Assembly: GCA_002428365.1 (NCBI GenBank)
Contig: DIVW01000042.1
Span: 83,319-99,282, forward strand
Origin: Propionibacteriaceae bacterium UBA6122
Lineage (GTDB): Bacteria; Actinomycetota; Actinomycetes; Propionibacteriales; Propionibacteriaceae
Length of the DNA: 15,964 nt
Direction of reading: 5' to 3'
The position numbers and the translations under genes were made by a program. Shown one piece after another: positions 1 through 7,587 of the stretch. The stretch's first letter is position 1. Each line of letters opens with the position of its first letter. Below the pieces are notes generated by a model. That model did no database searches and was not told the origin of the DNA. It saw nothing but the letters and a program-made list of their open reading frames with translations.

Positions 1-1
1 C

Positions 2-268
2 GAGACCCTGATGCAGTTCCAGGCCAATCAGCTGGGCGTGCCGGTGGTGCGTCCGGTGGTTGCCGAGACCACGGCATTGGGCGCTGCCTACGCCGCTGGC
101 ATCGCGACCGGCTACTGGCAGGGCGAGCAGGACGTCATCAACAACTGGGCCGAGGACAAGCGTTGGACTCCGACTGCTGAGCAGGACGAGCGCAACCGCC
201 TCTACCGCAACTGGAAGAAGGCCGTCACCAAGACCTTCGACTGGGTGGACGCCGACGTCGTCGAGTGA
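2..268 (+). CDS. glpK: Glycerol kinase, C-terminal part (cut by window edge)
   Basis: The gene enters the window from the left and ends at TGA 266-268, leaving 88 C-terminal residues. Glycerol kinase phosphorylates glycerol to sn-glycerol 3-phosphate with ATP in the cytoplasm. The visible segment FQANQLGVPVVRPVVAETTA, followed by LGAAYAAGIATGYW, is the highly conserved C-terminal ATPase-fold motif of GlpK in the FGGY sugar-kinase family. The charged, Trp-containing tail (NNWAEDKRWTP, then RNWKKAV) is also typical of GlpK. Active-site residues of the N-terminal half lie outside the window. It is followed at once by a strong intrinsic terminator, so it is the last gene of its unit and converges on murJ. 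Identification is confident because the TETTALGAAY-like motif separates GlpK from other FGGY kinases. Confidence 0.93.
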   Translation, partial: ETLMQFQANQLGVPVVRPVVAETTALGAAYAAGIATGYWQGEQDVINNWAEDKRWTPTAEQDERNRLYRNWKKAVTKTFDWVDADVVE

Positions 269-287
269 CCAACCGCGTCAACTAACG

Positions 288-327
288 CAGCAGTGCCGTC
301 GGGGAGACCGGCGGCACTGCTGTTTTT
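288..327 (+). terminator. Intrinsic terminator after glpK
   Basis: An 11-bp perfect stem, cagcagtgccg (288-298) with cggcactgctg (312-322), closes a 13-nt loop and is followed by a run of five T. It lies 20 nt after the glpK stop. The T run is only on the plus-strand side, so it should end glpK transcription rather than the converging murJ transcript. Confidence 0.88.
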
Positions 328-344
328 CGGGCCCGCCTGCGCTA

Positions 345-409
345 GGGGACGGTTCCAATGAGCGGCTCATGGGGACAGACCCCGTGAGCCGCGCGGAGGA
401 ACCGTCCCC
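345..409. repeat. REP-like long imperfect hairpin
   Basis: Outer arms ggggacggttcc (345-356) and ggaaccgtcccc (398-409) are perfectly complementary. Inside them a second stem, gcggctca (362-369) with tgagccgc (385-392), continues through a T-G wobble into gggg/cccc with a 5-nt loop (375-379). Two 5-nt internal bulges (357-361 and 393-397) separate the stems. This two-stem palindrome with a ggggacggttcc end resembles REP elements mobilised by REP-associated tyrosine transposases (RAYT/TnpA_REP), but no such transposase is in the window. It lies between the convergent glpK and murJ genes and could also form an RNA hairpin downstream of murJ. Confidence 0.7.
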
Positions 410-437
410 GTGGACTGCGGACCCCGTGGACTGCGGA
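406..437. repeat. 16-bp direct tandem duplication
   Basis: The unit ccccgtggactgcgga occurs twice back to back at 406-421 and 422-437. The first copy begins inside the right arm of the neighbouring long hairpin, so the duplication adjoins and overlaps that element. It is 15 bp from the murJ stop. Confidence 0.85.
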
Positions 438-452
438 CCAAACGACGCCGGC

Positions 453-3400
453 CTAGCTGCCGCTCAACACCACTTCAGCGATCCCGCCACTGAACTTGCC
501 ATCGCCAACTGCGGGCAGGGCGGTGAGATAGACCAGCACATAGCGCGATCGCAGATCGGTGAAGGTGAACTCGGCCGCGTCGGCGGCGTTCTTGGTTGCA
601 GTGATCACCCGCCAGCTTTCGATGGTCTTGGTCGAGGCTGAGTTGCCCACCGGCACCCGAAGCTCCAGGTCAGTGCCGTGCCCGACCAGGTGCACCTTCA
701 CGGTGTTGATCTGGCGTACCCCACCCAGATCGAGCAACAGGCCAACCCCTGGCTTGTTGGCGAACTTCGCGGTGCGGTAGGAGTCAGTGGTCCAGGCAGT
801 CTGGAGGTTCCCGTCAACAGCCAGCACCACCTTGGTGGAGTTCTCCCCACCGCTGCCGCCGTCCTGCTTGGGATCGAAATCGTTGGCCTTGGCGATGGCC
901 AGCACGGCTAGGGCGTCCGGATCGGCCGGGTTCAGCGTCTGTACCCCGGCCGCACCGATACCCACGGCGGCGACTACCAAGGCCGACAGCAGCATCAGCG
1001 GGACGTTGCGGGCCGAGCGGTTGGCAGCTGATCCAGGTGGGGGAATCGGGGTGAAGTTGTCGGAGCGGGCAAGCATCGAGTCGACGAAGGCCTGATCTTC
1101 CGCATCACCCTCGGGGGAGCCGGCTGGCAAGCGTCCGCTGACGAAAACGTGATGGGCCGCTGGGGTTGGCATCGGCGGATTGGCTGTAGAGCCAGGCAGG
1201 GATTCGGCCACTTCGGCCTCAGGACGATTCAGGCGGGAACGCAGATCGCTGACCGCGTTGGCTGGCCCGAGCACCATCGACAGCTCGGCGGCAATTGCCT
1301 GGGCGGTGAACAGCCTGGAGGCGCGCCCCGGTGTGCCTTGGGAACGAATCCGCTCGTAAACCTGATCCAGTGCCGGCGCGACCCCGCCACGCACCCGGCT
1401 GGGAGTCAAGGCGCGACCCGCCTCCTCGGGTGCGGACGGCAGCCCGAACCGCTCGCCATGCGGCCAATGAGCCACCAGGCAGGCGTACAGCAGATCAGCC
1501 AGGGCCTGCACGTCGGTGGCGGTGCTCGCCGCGGCGGCGCGGCCGTCGGAGTGCATGGCGGCGTCCACTTCGAAACCGAGTAGCTTCAGGTTCCCGTTGG
1601 CGGTGATCAGCACCGTGGCCGGGTTGAGGTGTTGATGGAAGTGACCCTGGGCGTGCAGCGGAGCTAAGGCATCGGCCACCTCGCGCACCAGCCAGGCGGT
1701 CTCCACCGAGGTGAGTGGTCCGCTGCGCAGCAGCTTCTCCAAGGTCTGGCCAGCCTCGTACTCATAGACCAGGTAGGCATTGACGCCGTCGTTGGCCTCG
1801 ACTACATCGAGCACCCGCAGGAATCTGGAGTCGGTGGTCACTGCCGCCGATCGGGCTGCGGCCAGCACCCGGGTAGTGCGGGCGTCGTCATCGGCCAACA
1901 GGTGCACCAGCACCGGACGGCCGAGCACCGGATCAGTGGCGCGCCAGGTTTGGGTGCCTTCGTGGACGGCCAGCTGCTCGGCCAACTCGTAGCGATCGGC
2001 CAAAACCAGACCGACCACCGGGGCATTGGCCGGGTCGGGATAGTCGAGCGGATCGCTGATGCTCACCGCGACGAACACCCCGGTGCCGTCTGGGTCAGAG
2101 TTGGTCTGGTCCAGGGCGATCTCACCGGAGTCAATGGCGTCACTGGCTGGGTCAGTGGACTGCGAGCCGACGATGGCCTCGGTCGCGTCCGCCTCACCAT
2201 CGTCGCGACCGCGCCGACGCAGGATGTCGAACAGTGCGGCTGCTTCTGGAATGCCCATCCGTTTGGCGATGAAGAAGAAGGCCAACAGGGCGACGACACC
2301 GGCCAGAGCGAAGCCGACCACCCGGAGCCCGGCATTGGTGTTGGCCGCGAACAGCCAGGTGATCACCCAAGCCAGCGCGACGGCCGCTACCGCCGGGGCG
2401 AGCAGTTTGAAGATGTGATTCAGAATCGTGGCCCCGGCCAGATCTGGCAGCCGCTTCTTCAACGCCAGGTGCGTGAGGAAGGCGCCCAGGAAGTACGACA
2501 GGGCATAGGCCAGCCCCAGGCGGGCAGCGACAGTGGACGGGCTGTCCCAGGCCATCACCAGGATGATCGCCAAGGCGGCGTTCGCGCCGCTGATCGCGAT
2601 CTGCAGCAGGAAGGGGGTCTTGGTGTTGTCGAGGGCGAAGAAGGCTCGCAGATAGAGGTACTGGATCGTGTAGGGCACTAGGCCGATGCCGAAGCCAGCC
2701 AAAGCCCACGCCACGAAGTAGTAGTCACTTGCGCCGGTGCCGTTGCCGAAGATGAGCCGGGCAATCGGGTCCGCGAGCACGATGAAGGCCACCGAAGCTG
2801 GCACCAGGAAGGTCAGGGCCAGACGCAGGGCGCGCTCGGTTTCGACCCGCACCCCGACGCGATCGCCAGCGACGGCATATTTGGCGGCCATCGGCAGCAT
2901 CGCGGTGGCCAGCGAAATGGTCAGCAACGAATGCGGCAGGATCCAGATGAGGTAGGCGTTCTGGTAGGCCGTCACCCCGGCGCCAGCCTGACCGGTAGCC
3001 GCCCCCGTGGAAGCGGCGCTGGTAGCCAGGTTGGTCACGACCACCTGCGCCAGCGAGGTCAGGGCCACGAAGCCGACCATCCATTTGGCCACCTGGAAAG
3101 TGCGGCCAAGGCCGGTGCCCTTCAGGTCGAACCGGGGACGGTAGGCGAAGCCAACCCGGCGCAGGTAGGGAATCAGCGCCAGGGTCTGCACCACGATGCC
3201 GAGGGTCGAACCCACGCCAAGTAGCCACACCTGCTGATCGGTGAAGGCAAGATGCGGGCTGGTTTGGGTGCCCCAGATCCACAGGTAGAGGCTGAAGACC
3301 GAGATTGACACCACGTTGTTGAGAATCGGGGCCCACATCATCGGGCCGAACTTCTCGGTGGCGTTGAGCACCTGGCCGATGAGGAAGAACACCCCGAAGA

Positions 3401-3884
3401 AGAACAGTTGCGGCATCGTCAGGTAGGTCATCAGCAGCAGGGAGCGCCACTGCTCGGCCAGCTCTGGGGTTTGCCAACTGGACGCGTACACACTCATCAC
3501 CAGTGGAGTAGCGACGGTGAAGATGACAGTGACCGTGCCAAGAATCAGCAGGAAGCCGGTGATGATGCGGTCGACGAACGCCTTGCCGCCGTCGGCATCG
3601 TTCTTGACCGCCCGGACGATCTGCGGCACCAGGACGTTGTTGAGGGTGCCGCCAGCCAGCAGCATGTAGAGCGAGTTGGGCACGAACATGGCGACGTTGA
3701 ACACGTCCACCCGCAGCGTTGCATTGCCAAGGATGAACGCGATCAGCATGGTGCGCACCACGCCCAGCAATCGCGAAATGGCAGTGCCGGAAGCCATCAC
3801 AGCAGTGGCATTGAGGAGTCGTCGCCCGCCGCCGTGGTCAGTCGGGGCCGAAGGCATAGACGTCGATTGCGGGCTTTCGCTCAT
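453..3884 (-). CDS. murJ: MurJ lipid II flippase with pseudokinase and extracellular domain
   Basis: This 1143-residue protein should flip the peptidoglycan precursor lipid II across the plasma membrane. Residues about 25-545 form the multi-pass MviN/MurJ core, including SRLLGVVR (37-44), the position of the essential arginines, and PNSLYMLLAGG (69-79). Residues about 625-875 form a protein-kinase-like domain lacking catalytic residues: the VAIK lysine is H661, the HRD motif reads HQH (750-752), and DFG reads GFE (770-772), so it is a pseudokinase. A single membrane segment (about 961-983) leads to an outer beta-sandwich-like domain (990-1143). The same order is known for M. tuberculosis MviN (Rv3910), whose pseudokinase, once phosphorylated, binds FhaA. 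The ATG overlaps the upstream stop as ATGA, implying translational coupling. An AGGGAG sequence lies only 2 nt before the start, an unusually short spacing. Confidence 0.95.
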   Translation of the reverse strand: MSESPQSTSMPSAPTDHGGGRRLLNATAVMASGTAISRLLGVVRTMLIAFILGNATLRVDVFNVAMFVPNSLYMLLAGGTLNNVLVPQIVRAVKNDADGGKAFVDRIITGFLLILGTVTVIFTVATPLVMSVYASSWQTPELAEQWRSLLLMTYLTMPQLFFFGVFFLIGQVLNATEKFGPMMWAPILNNVVSISVFSLYLWIWGTQTSPHLAFTDQQVWLLGVGSTLGIVVQTLALIPYLRRVGFAYRPRFDLKGTGLGRTFQVAKWMVGFVALTSLAQVVVTNLATSAASTGAATGQAGAGVTAYQNAYLIWILPHSLLTISLATAMLPMAAKYAVAGDRVGVRVETERALRLALTFLVPASVAFIVLADPIARLIFGNGTGASDYYFVAWALAGFGIGLVPYTIQYLYLRAFFALDNTKTPFLLQIAISGANAALAIILVMAWDSPSTVAARLGLAYALSYFLGAFLTHLALKKRLPDLAGATILNHIFKLLAPAVAAVALAWVITWLFAANTNAGLRVVGFALAGVVALLAFFFIAKRMGIPEAAALFDILRRRGRDDGEADATEAIVGSQSTDPASDAIDSGEIALDQTNSDPDGTGVFVAVSISDPLDYPDPANAPVVGLVLADRYELAEQLAVHEGTQTWRATDPVLGRPVLVHLLADDDARTTRVLAAARSAAVTTDSRFLRVLDVVEANDGVNAYLVYEYEAGQTLEKLLRSGPLTSVETAWLVREVADALAPLHAQGHFHQHLNPATVLITANGNLKLLGFEVDAAMHSDGRAAAASTATDVQALADLLYACLVAHWPHGERFGLPSAPEEAGRALTPSRVRGGVAPALDQVYERIRSQGTPGRASRLFTAQAIAAELSMVLGPANAVSDLRSRLNRPEAEVAESLPGSTANPPMPTPAAHHVFVSGRLPAGSPEGDAEDQAFVDSMLARSDNFTPIPPPGSAANRSARNVPLMLLSALVVAAVGIGAAGVQTLNPADPDALAVLAIAKANDFDPKQDGGSGGENSTKVVLAVDGNLQTAWTTDSYRTAKFANKPGVGLLLDLGGVRQINTVKVHLVGHGTDLELRVPVGNSASTKTIESWRVITATKNAADAAEFTFTDLRSRYVLVYLTALPAVGDGKFSGGIAEVVLSGS

Positions 3885-5869
3885 GACTCCCTAGCGGTCT
3901 GCGATTCGGTGGTCTGGCTATCACGCCGGCGGACCTGACGGATTCGCCAGGCGGTGGCTCCAACCAGCACCACCCCGGAGACGCCGACGATGATCCAGGC
4001 GACGATACCCAACTCGGTCACTTCAATGGTCAGCGGTACGTCCGCGCTCACTCGGCGGCCACTGGCCGTGGTCAGGTGGGCCGCGGCGGTGATCAGGCCG
4101 TTCGCGCTTGCCTCAGGTCTGATGTTCACCGTCTGGCTTTGCCCCGGATCGACGGTGATCACTTCGGTTGGTGGCACGGCGAGGCGCTGCGGGTTGTCGG
4201 TGGTCACCTCCACCCGAACCTGAATCGGTTCGAGGGAGTGGTTGGTGACGGTGACAGGGAACTGGTTGCTGCGGGCCGACATCACAAACCGTGGGCTGAC
4301 GCTGAGATGCACCCGCTCGCTGACTGCCGGGCGCCCGATCAGTCGACTCAAGCCGTCGACGTAGGCACGACCGGCCCCCTCATCAGTGATCCAGGAGGTC
4401 GAGATCGAGCGCAGATAGGCCGCCTCCCGCTGCGCGGTGAAGGCTGATTCGGGAACCAACTCGGCATAGGCGGCGAAGTCGCTGGAAAGCCGGTTCAGCT
4501 CGCCGAACTGCTCAGCGCTGAGCCGATCGATCTTGGTGGTGCTGAGCTCAGCATCCCGGGACGGGGAGCTGGCCAGCAGCGCGCCCAAGCCGCGGTCGGT
4601 TACCCAACCGGGCCGGGCAGCATCGTCAGCGGCCACCGCTGCTGCAGTGGTGAGGAGGCGCAGTTGGCCGGCCTTGCCGCAGATCACGGTCTGGGCCAGC
4701 ACAAGTTGGCGATCAGTGATCGCCACCGTCGGGTCGGTTGAGGCCGCCGCAGTCTGCACTAGCGGGACGGTCAGAATCCGCACGCCTGAGTCAGCCTGTT
4801 GGAGGGCGCCGGCCGCCCGACTATTGGTGGCCAGGACGGCGTCCGCCCCGGACTGCTTGAGGAAGGGCAGGCTGGCGGTGTTCACCACCGCGCCAGTCGG
4901 GATCACCACCAGCGGCAACCCGCCGATGCCCTCGACGCTGGCCGAGACCGTCTTCGACCAGGGCAGTACATCTTCGTGGCCGCTTGCTTGAGCGCCGTCG
5001 GTGTCGGGGTTGCCGAAAAGCGTCCGGGCACCGCGTTCAGGGTTCAGTTTGGTGAAGCGGCTCAGCCAGTCAGCCGCGACCTGTTGGCCGGCGCCGGCAG
5101 CGGTGTTGGTGCCGTCGAAAACCTGATAGCCGTCAGCCTGATCGCGCACTTCGTCGAGCAGGGCCGGATCGATCAGCCAACTGCGCCCGTTCTCGGCCGC
5201 ATTGAGCAGGGCGCCAAGGCGTCCGGTCAGCTCGGCGGTTAGCTGGTCATTGACGAAAATATTCGGCGCCAGCTTGGTCGGGGCTGAGCTCAGCAGCACG
5301 GCTGAAGTCAGCGGTACCTGGCCCTTCCCGGGCAGCGGGACGAAGGTGCGCACCTTGGCGACCACGCTGTTATTGCTGCTCTGATCGGCGGTGGCCACCA
5401 CGTCGGCCCCGAAGGAGTACACCGCGCCCCGAGCGTCGAAACCCAATTGGGACAAGGTCGCTGACAGCTTGAACTGCCGGCTGGCCCCGGGCTCGAAAGC
5501 GGTGGTGGAGTTGGTGATCAACAGGTAGCTGCCGGTGCCGGTCGGCCAACCACCCCAGGTGGAACGGCCATCTGCCACCGCGACCAGGCTGGCCTGATCG
5601 CGAATCGGATCCCGAGAGCGCCACAGGTGCGCGACCACGCCGTAGGCGGGCAGGGTGCCGGTGTTGGTGAGAGTGAACTTCGCCGTGACCCGATCATCGG
5701 CCTTGGTGCCCGAGGTGGTCAGTGAAGTCATCACCAAACTCAGCTTGATCGTCTCATCAGCTTGGGCTGGCGCGGCCGTCCCGACTCCAAACCCGAGGGC
5801 GCTGAGAGTGACTGCAGCCAGTGCCAGTCCGCGGGCCAGCCGGCCGACCCAGGTAGCGCCTCTCGTCAC
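3881..5869 (-). CDS. DUF6049-type secreted membrane-anchored protein
   Basis: This 662-residue protein is of unknown function and corresponds to the actinobacterial family encoded just upstream of murJ (M. tuberculosis Rv3909, DUF6049). A signal peptide spans about residues 1-37 (Arg-containing start, hydrophobic stretch, cleavage probably after AQA before DETIK). A long extracytoplasmic part follows, and a single membrane helix lies at about 622-641, ahead of a basic cytoplasmic tail (RIRQVRRRD). Position and topology suggest an envelope role alongside MurJ, which is inference. The GTG start at 5869-5867 is chosen because it begins a good signal peptide and sits 6 nt after a TACCAT -10 box, suggesting a leaderless mRNA. 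The last codon overlaps the murJ start by 4 bp. At 662 residues it is shorter than Rv3909 (about 800). Confidence 0.82.
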   Translation of the reverse strand: MTRGATWVGRLARGLALAAVTLSALGFGVGTAAPAQADETIKLSLVMTSLTTSGTKADDRVTAKFTLTNTGTLPAYGVVAHLWRSRDPIRDQASLVAVADGRSTWGGWPTGTGSYLLITNSTTAFEPGASRQFKLSATLSQLGFDARGAVYSFGADVVATADQSSNNSVVAKVRTFVPLPGKGQVPLTSAVLLSSAPTKLAPNIFVNDQLTAELTGRLGALLNAAENGRSWLIDPALLDEVRDQADGYQVFDGTNTAAGAGQQVAADWLSRFTKLNPERGARTLFGNPDTDGAQASGHEDVLPWSKTVSASVEGIGGLPLVVIPTGAVVNTASLPFLKQSGADAVLATNSRAAGALQQADSGVRILTVPLVQTAAASTDPTVAITDRQLVLAQTVICGKAGQLRLLTTAAAVAADDAARPGWVTDRGLGALLASSPSRDAELSTTKIDRLSAEQFGELNRLSSDFAAYAELVPESAFTAQREAAYLRSISTSWITDEGAGRAYVDGLSRLIGRPAVSERVHLSVSPRFVMSARSNQFPVTVTNHSLEPIQVRVEVTTDNPQRLAVPPTEVITVDPGQSQTVNIRPEASANGLITAAAHLTTASGRRVSADVPLTIEVTELGIVAWIIVGVSGVVLVGATAWRIRQVRRRDSQTTESQTARES

Positions 5870-5875
5870 CGTCCC

Positions 5876-5903
5876 ATGGTAGGGGGTGTCTCGGGCATCC
5901 CAA
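5876..5903 (-). promoter_or_regulatory. Putative promoter of the DUF6049-murJ operon
   Basis: On the minus strand, TTGGGA (5903-5898) and TACCAT (5881-5876) are separated by 16 nt. TACCAT fits the actinobacterial TANNNT -10 pattern. Only 6 nt separate it from the GTG start at 5869, so transcription probably begins at or next to the start codon. Confidence 0.5.
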
Positions 5904-5972
5904 CGCCTGCCCTCGGTTCGACCGCTGTGAATCCGGCGGTGGAATCAGCGGCGCCAACTCACCTGGTGAGCG

Positions 5973-6000
5973 TTCGAGCCGAGCTTGGCACCGGTAGACT
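5973..6000 (+). promoter_or_regulatory. Putative promoter of pcnA
   Basis: TAGACT at 5995-6000 is a good TANNNT -10 box, 8 nt before the GTG start at 6009. The -35 region (ttcgag, 5973-5978, 16-nt spacer) is weak. No Shine-Dalgarno sequence precedes the GTG, consistent with a leaderless transcript. The 139-bp gap to the DUF6049 start holds both divergent promoters. Confidence 0.45.
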
Positions 6001-6008
6001 CATTCGCC

Positions 6009-7457
6009 GTGCCAAGCCTCACCCGTGACCAGCGCGCCGCCCTCGATCAGGCGCTGGCGGCTGGACCGAAGCTGACCGCACTCAACAGGGCCTTCACCGA
6101 GGCCGGTTTTGAGCTGTATTTGGTCGGCGGTTCGGTGCGCGATGCGCTGTTGGGCCGGTTGACCACCGACTTGGACTACACCACCTCGGCTCGTCCCGAC
6201 GACATCGAGGCCCTGGTGCGTAAGGCCACCAACGCGGTTTGGGACGTCGGCCGTGACTTCGGCACCATTGCCTGCCGGATCGCCGAGGCCGATGGCAGCG
6301 ACTGGTTGGTGGAGATCACCACCTTCCGCGCCGATGCCTACGAGGCTGATTCCCGCAAGCCATTGGTGGCCTTCGGTGATCACCTTGGCGGGGATCTGAT
6401 TCGACGCGATTTCACCATCAACGCGATGGCGCTCGATGTGGCCACCGGTGAACTGCTTGATCCGTTCAAGGGCGCCGACGATCTGGACGCGATGCTGATC
6501 CGCACGCCCTCGGCCCCGGAAATCTCCTTCTCTGATGATCCGCTGCGGATGATGCGAGCGGCCAGATTCGCCTCGCAGTTGGGTTTCCGTCCGACCCCAG
6601 AAGTGGTGGCGGCGATGAAGGCCGACGCGGCGCGGATCAAGATCATCTCGGCCGAGCGGGTGCGTGATGAGCTGATCAAGCTGATGCTCAGCGATAACCC
6701 CCGCGCCGGGCTCGATCTGTTGGTGGAGACCGGGCTGGCTGACCTCGTCCTGCCGGAATTGCCTGCCTTGCAGCTGGAGCGCGACGAACACAACCAGCAC
6801 AAGGACATCTACCAGCACACGCTGACGGTGATCGAGCAGGCGATCGAGTTGGAGCGCCAACGCGGGCACGCCCCTGACCTGATCAACCGGCTGGCGGCGC
6901 TGTTCCACGACATTGGCAAGCCGCGCACCCGCAAGTTCGAGCCGGGCGGAAAGGTGTCCTTCTATCACCACGATGTGGTGGGGGCGAAGATGACCCGCAA
7001 GCGGATGCAGGCGCTGCACTTCTCCAACGACGAGATCAAGGCGGTGTCCTCGTTGGTCGAGTTGCACCTGCGCTTCCACGGCTACGGCGAGGGCCAATGG
7101 ACCGATTCGGCAGTGCGTCGCTACGTCCGCGACGCTGGCGATGAGCTGGAGCGGCTGCACATTCTCACCCGTGCCGATTGCACCACCCGCAACCAGCGCA
7201 AAGCCGACAATCTGCGCCGGGTGTACGAAGAGCTCGAGTGGCGCATCGATGAGCTGGGATCCCAAGAGGAGCTCAACTCGTTGCGCCCAGATCTCGACGG
7301 CATCCAGATCATGGAGATCCTTGGCATCGGCGAGGGACGCGAGGTTGGTGCGGCCTACAAGTTCCTGCTGGAGCGCCGCATCGAGGACGGCCCGCTCGGT
7401 GCCGAAAAGGCCCGCGAGGCGCTGCTGGCCTGGTGGGCCGAGCGCCAGCAGGGTTGA
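6009..7457 (+). CDS. pcnA: CCA-adding tRNA nucleotidyltransferase (PcnA family)
   Basis: This 482-residue cytoplasmic enzyme should add or repair the 3'-terminal CCA of tRNAs using CTP and ATP. The class II nucleotidyltransferase head is clear: GGSVRDALLG (40-49) followed by DLD (54-56) with the two metal-binding aspartates, and RRDFTINAMALD (132-143). ERVRDELIKLM follows in the neck region. A C-terminal HD domain carries LFHDIGKPRT (H300, D301) and a downstream HH pair in YHHDVVG. The fused HD domain and divergent placement from DUF6049-murJ match the actinobacterial PcnA group (M. tuberculosis Rv3907c). GTG 6009 is preferred to the in-frame TTG at 5985, because the latter lies upstream of the -10 box. 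An alternative role as poly(A) polymerase is less likely in actinobacteria. Confidence 0.93.
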   Translation: MPSLTRDQRAALDQALAAGPKLTALNRAFTEAGFELYLVGGSVRDALLGRLTTDLDYTTSARPDDIEALVRKATNAVWDVGRDFGTIACRIAEADGSDWLVEITTFRADAYEADSRKPLVAFGDHLGGDLIRRDFTINAMALDVATGELLDPFKGADDLDAMLIRTPSAPEISFSDDPLRMMRAARFASQLGFRPTPEVVAAMKADAARIKIISAERVRDELIKLMLSDNPRAGLDLLVETGLADLVLPELPALQLERDEHNQHKDIYQHTLTVIEQAIELERQRGHAPDLINRLAALFHDIGKPRTRKFEPGGKVSFYHHDVVGAKMTRKRMQALHFSNDEIKAVSSLVELHLRFHGYGEGQWTDSAVRRYVRDAGDELERLHILTRADCTTRNQRKADNLRRVYEELEWRIDELGSQEELNSLRPDLDGIQIMEILGIGEGREVGAAYKFLLERRIEDGPLGAEKAREALLAWWAERQQG

Positions 7458-7476
7458 GCCGACCGATGCGCATTCC

Positions 7477-7563
7477 CAGTTCCCTGAGCTTGTCCTCCAG
7501 TTCCCTGAGCTTGTCCTCCAGTTCCCTGAGTTTGTCCTCCAGTTCCCTGAGCTTGTCGAAGGG
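7477..7563. repeat. 21-bp tandem repeat array, site 1
   Basis: Four consecutive copies start at 7477, 7498, 7519 and 7540, exactly 21 bp apart, with core cagttccctgagcttgtc. The third copy has one change (gagttt for gagctt). The last copy switches into the terminal form ttgtcgaaggg. The array fills most of the 130-bp gap between pcnA and the HAD gene, ends 13 bp before the HAD gene's Shine-Dalgarno, and leaves reading frames open on both strands because 21 is a multiple of 3. It belongs to the same family as 8252-8405 and 10581-10673. Confidence 0.93.
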
Positions 7564-7576
7564 TCACCCAGCCCTG

Positions 7577-7581
7577 AGGAG
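7577..7581 (+). promoter_or_regulatory. Shine-Dalgarno fixing the HAD gene start
   Basis: AGGAG lies 6 nt before ATG 7588. It decides the start, because the reading frame stays open far upstream through the repeat array and into pcnA. Confidence 0.85.
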
Positions 7582-7587
7582 TTCTCG

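Noticed and set aside
2194..3477. Several frames of 170-250 codons inside murJ in other minus-strand frames
   Set aside because: They overlap the MurJ membrane core, are Arg/Pro/Gly-rich with no domain, and are shadow frames of a high-GC gene.
6000..7265. Long open frame of 421 codons on the minus strand across pcnA
   Set aside because: It lies entirely opposite a gene with clear catalytic motifs, has no recognisable domain, and open antisense frames are common in GC-rich DNA.
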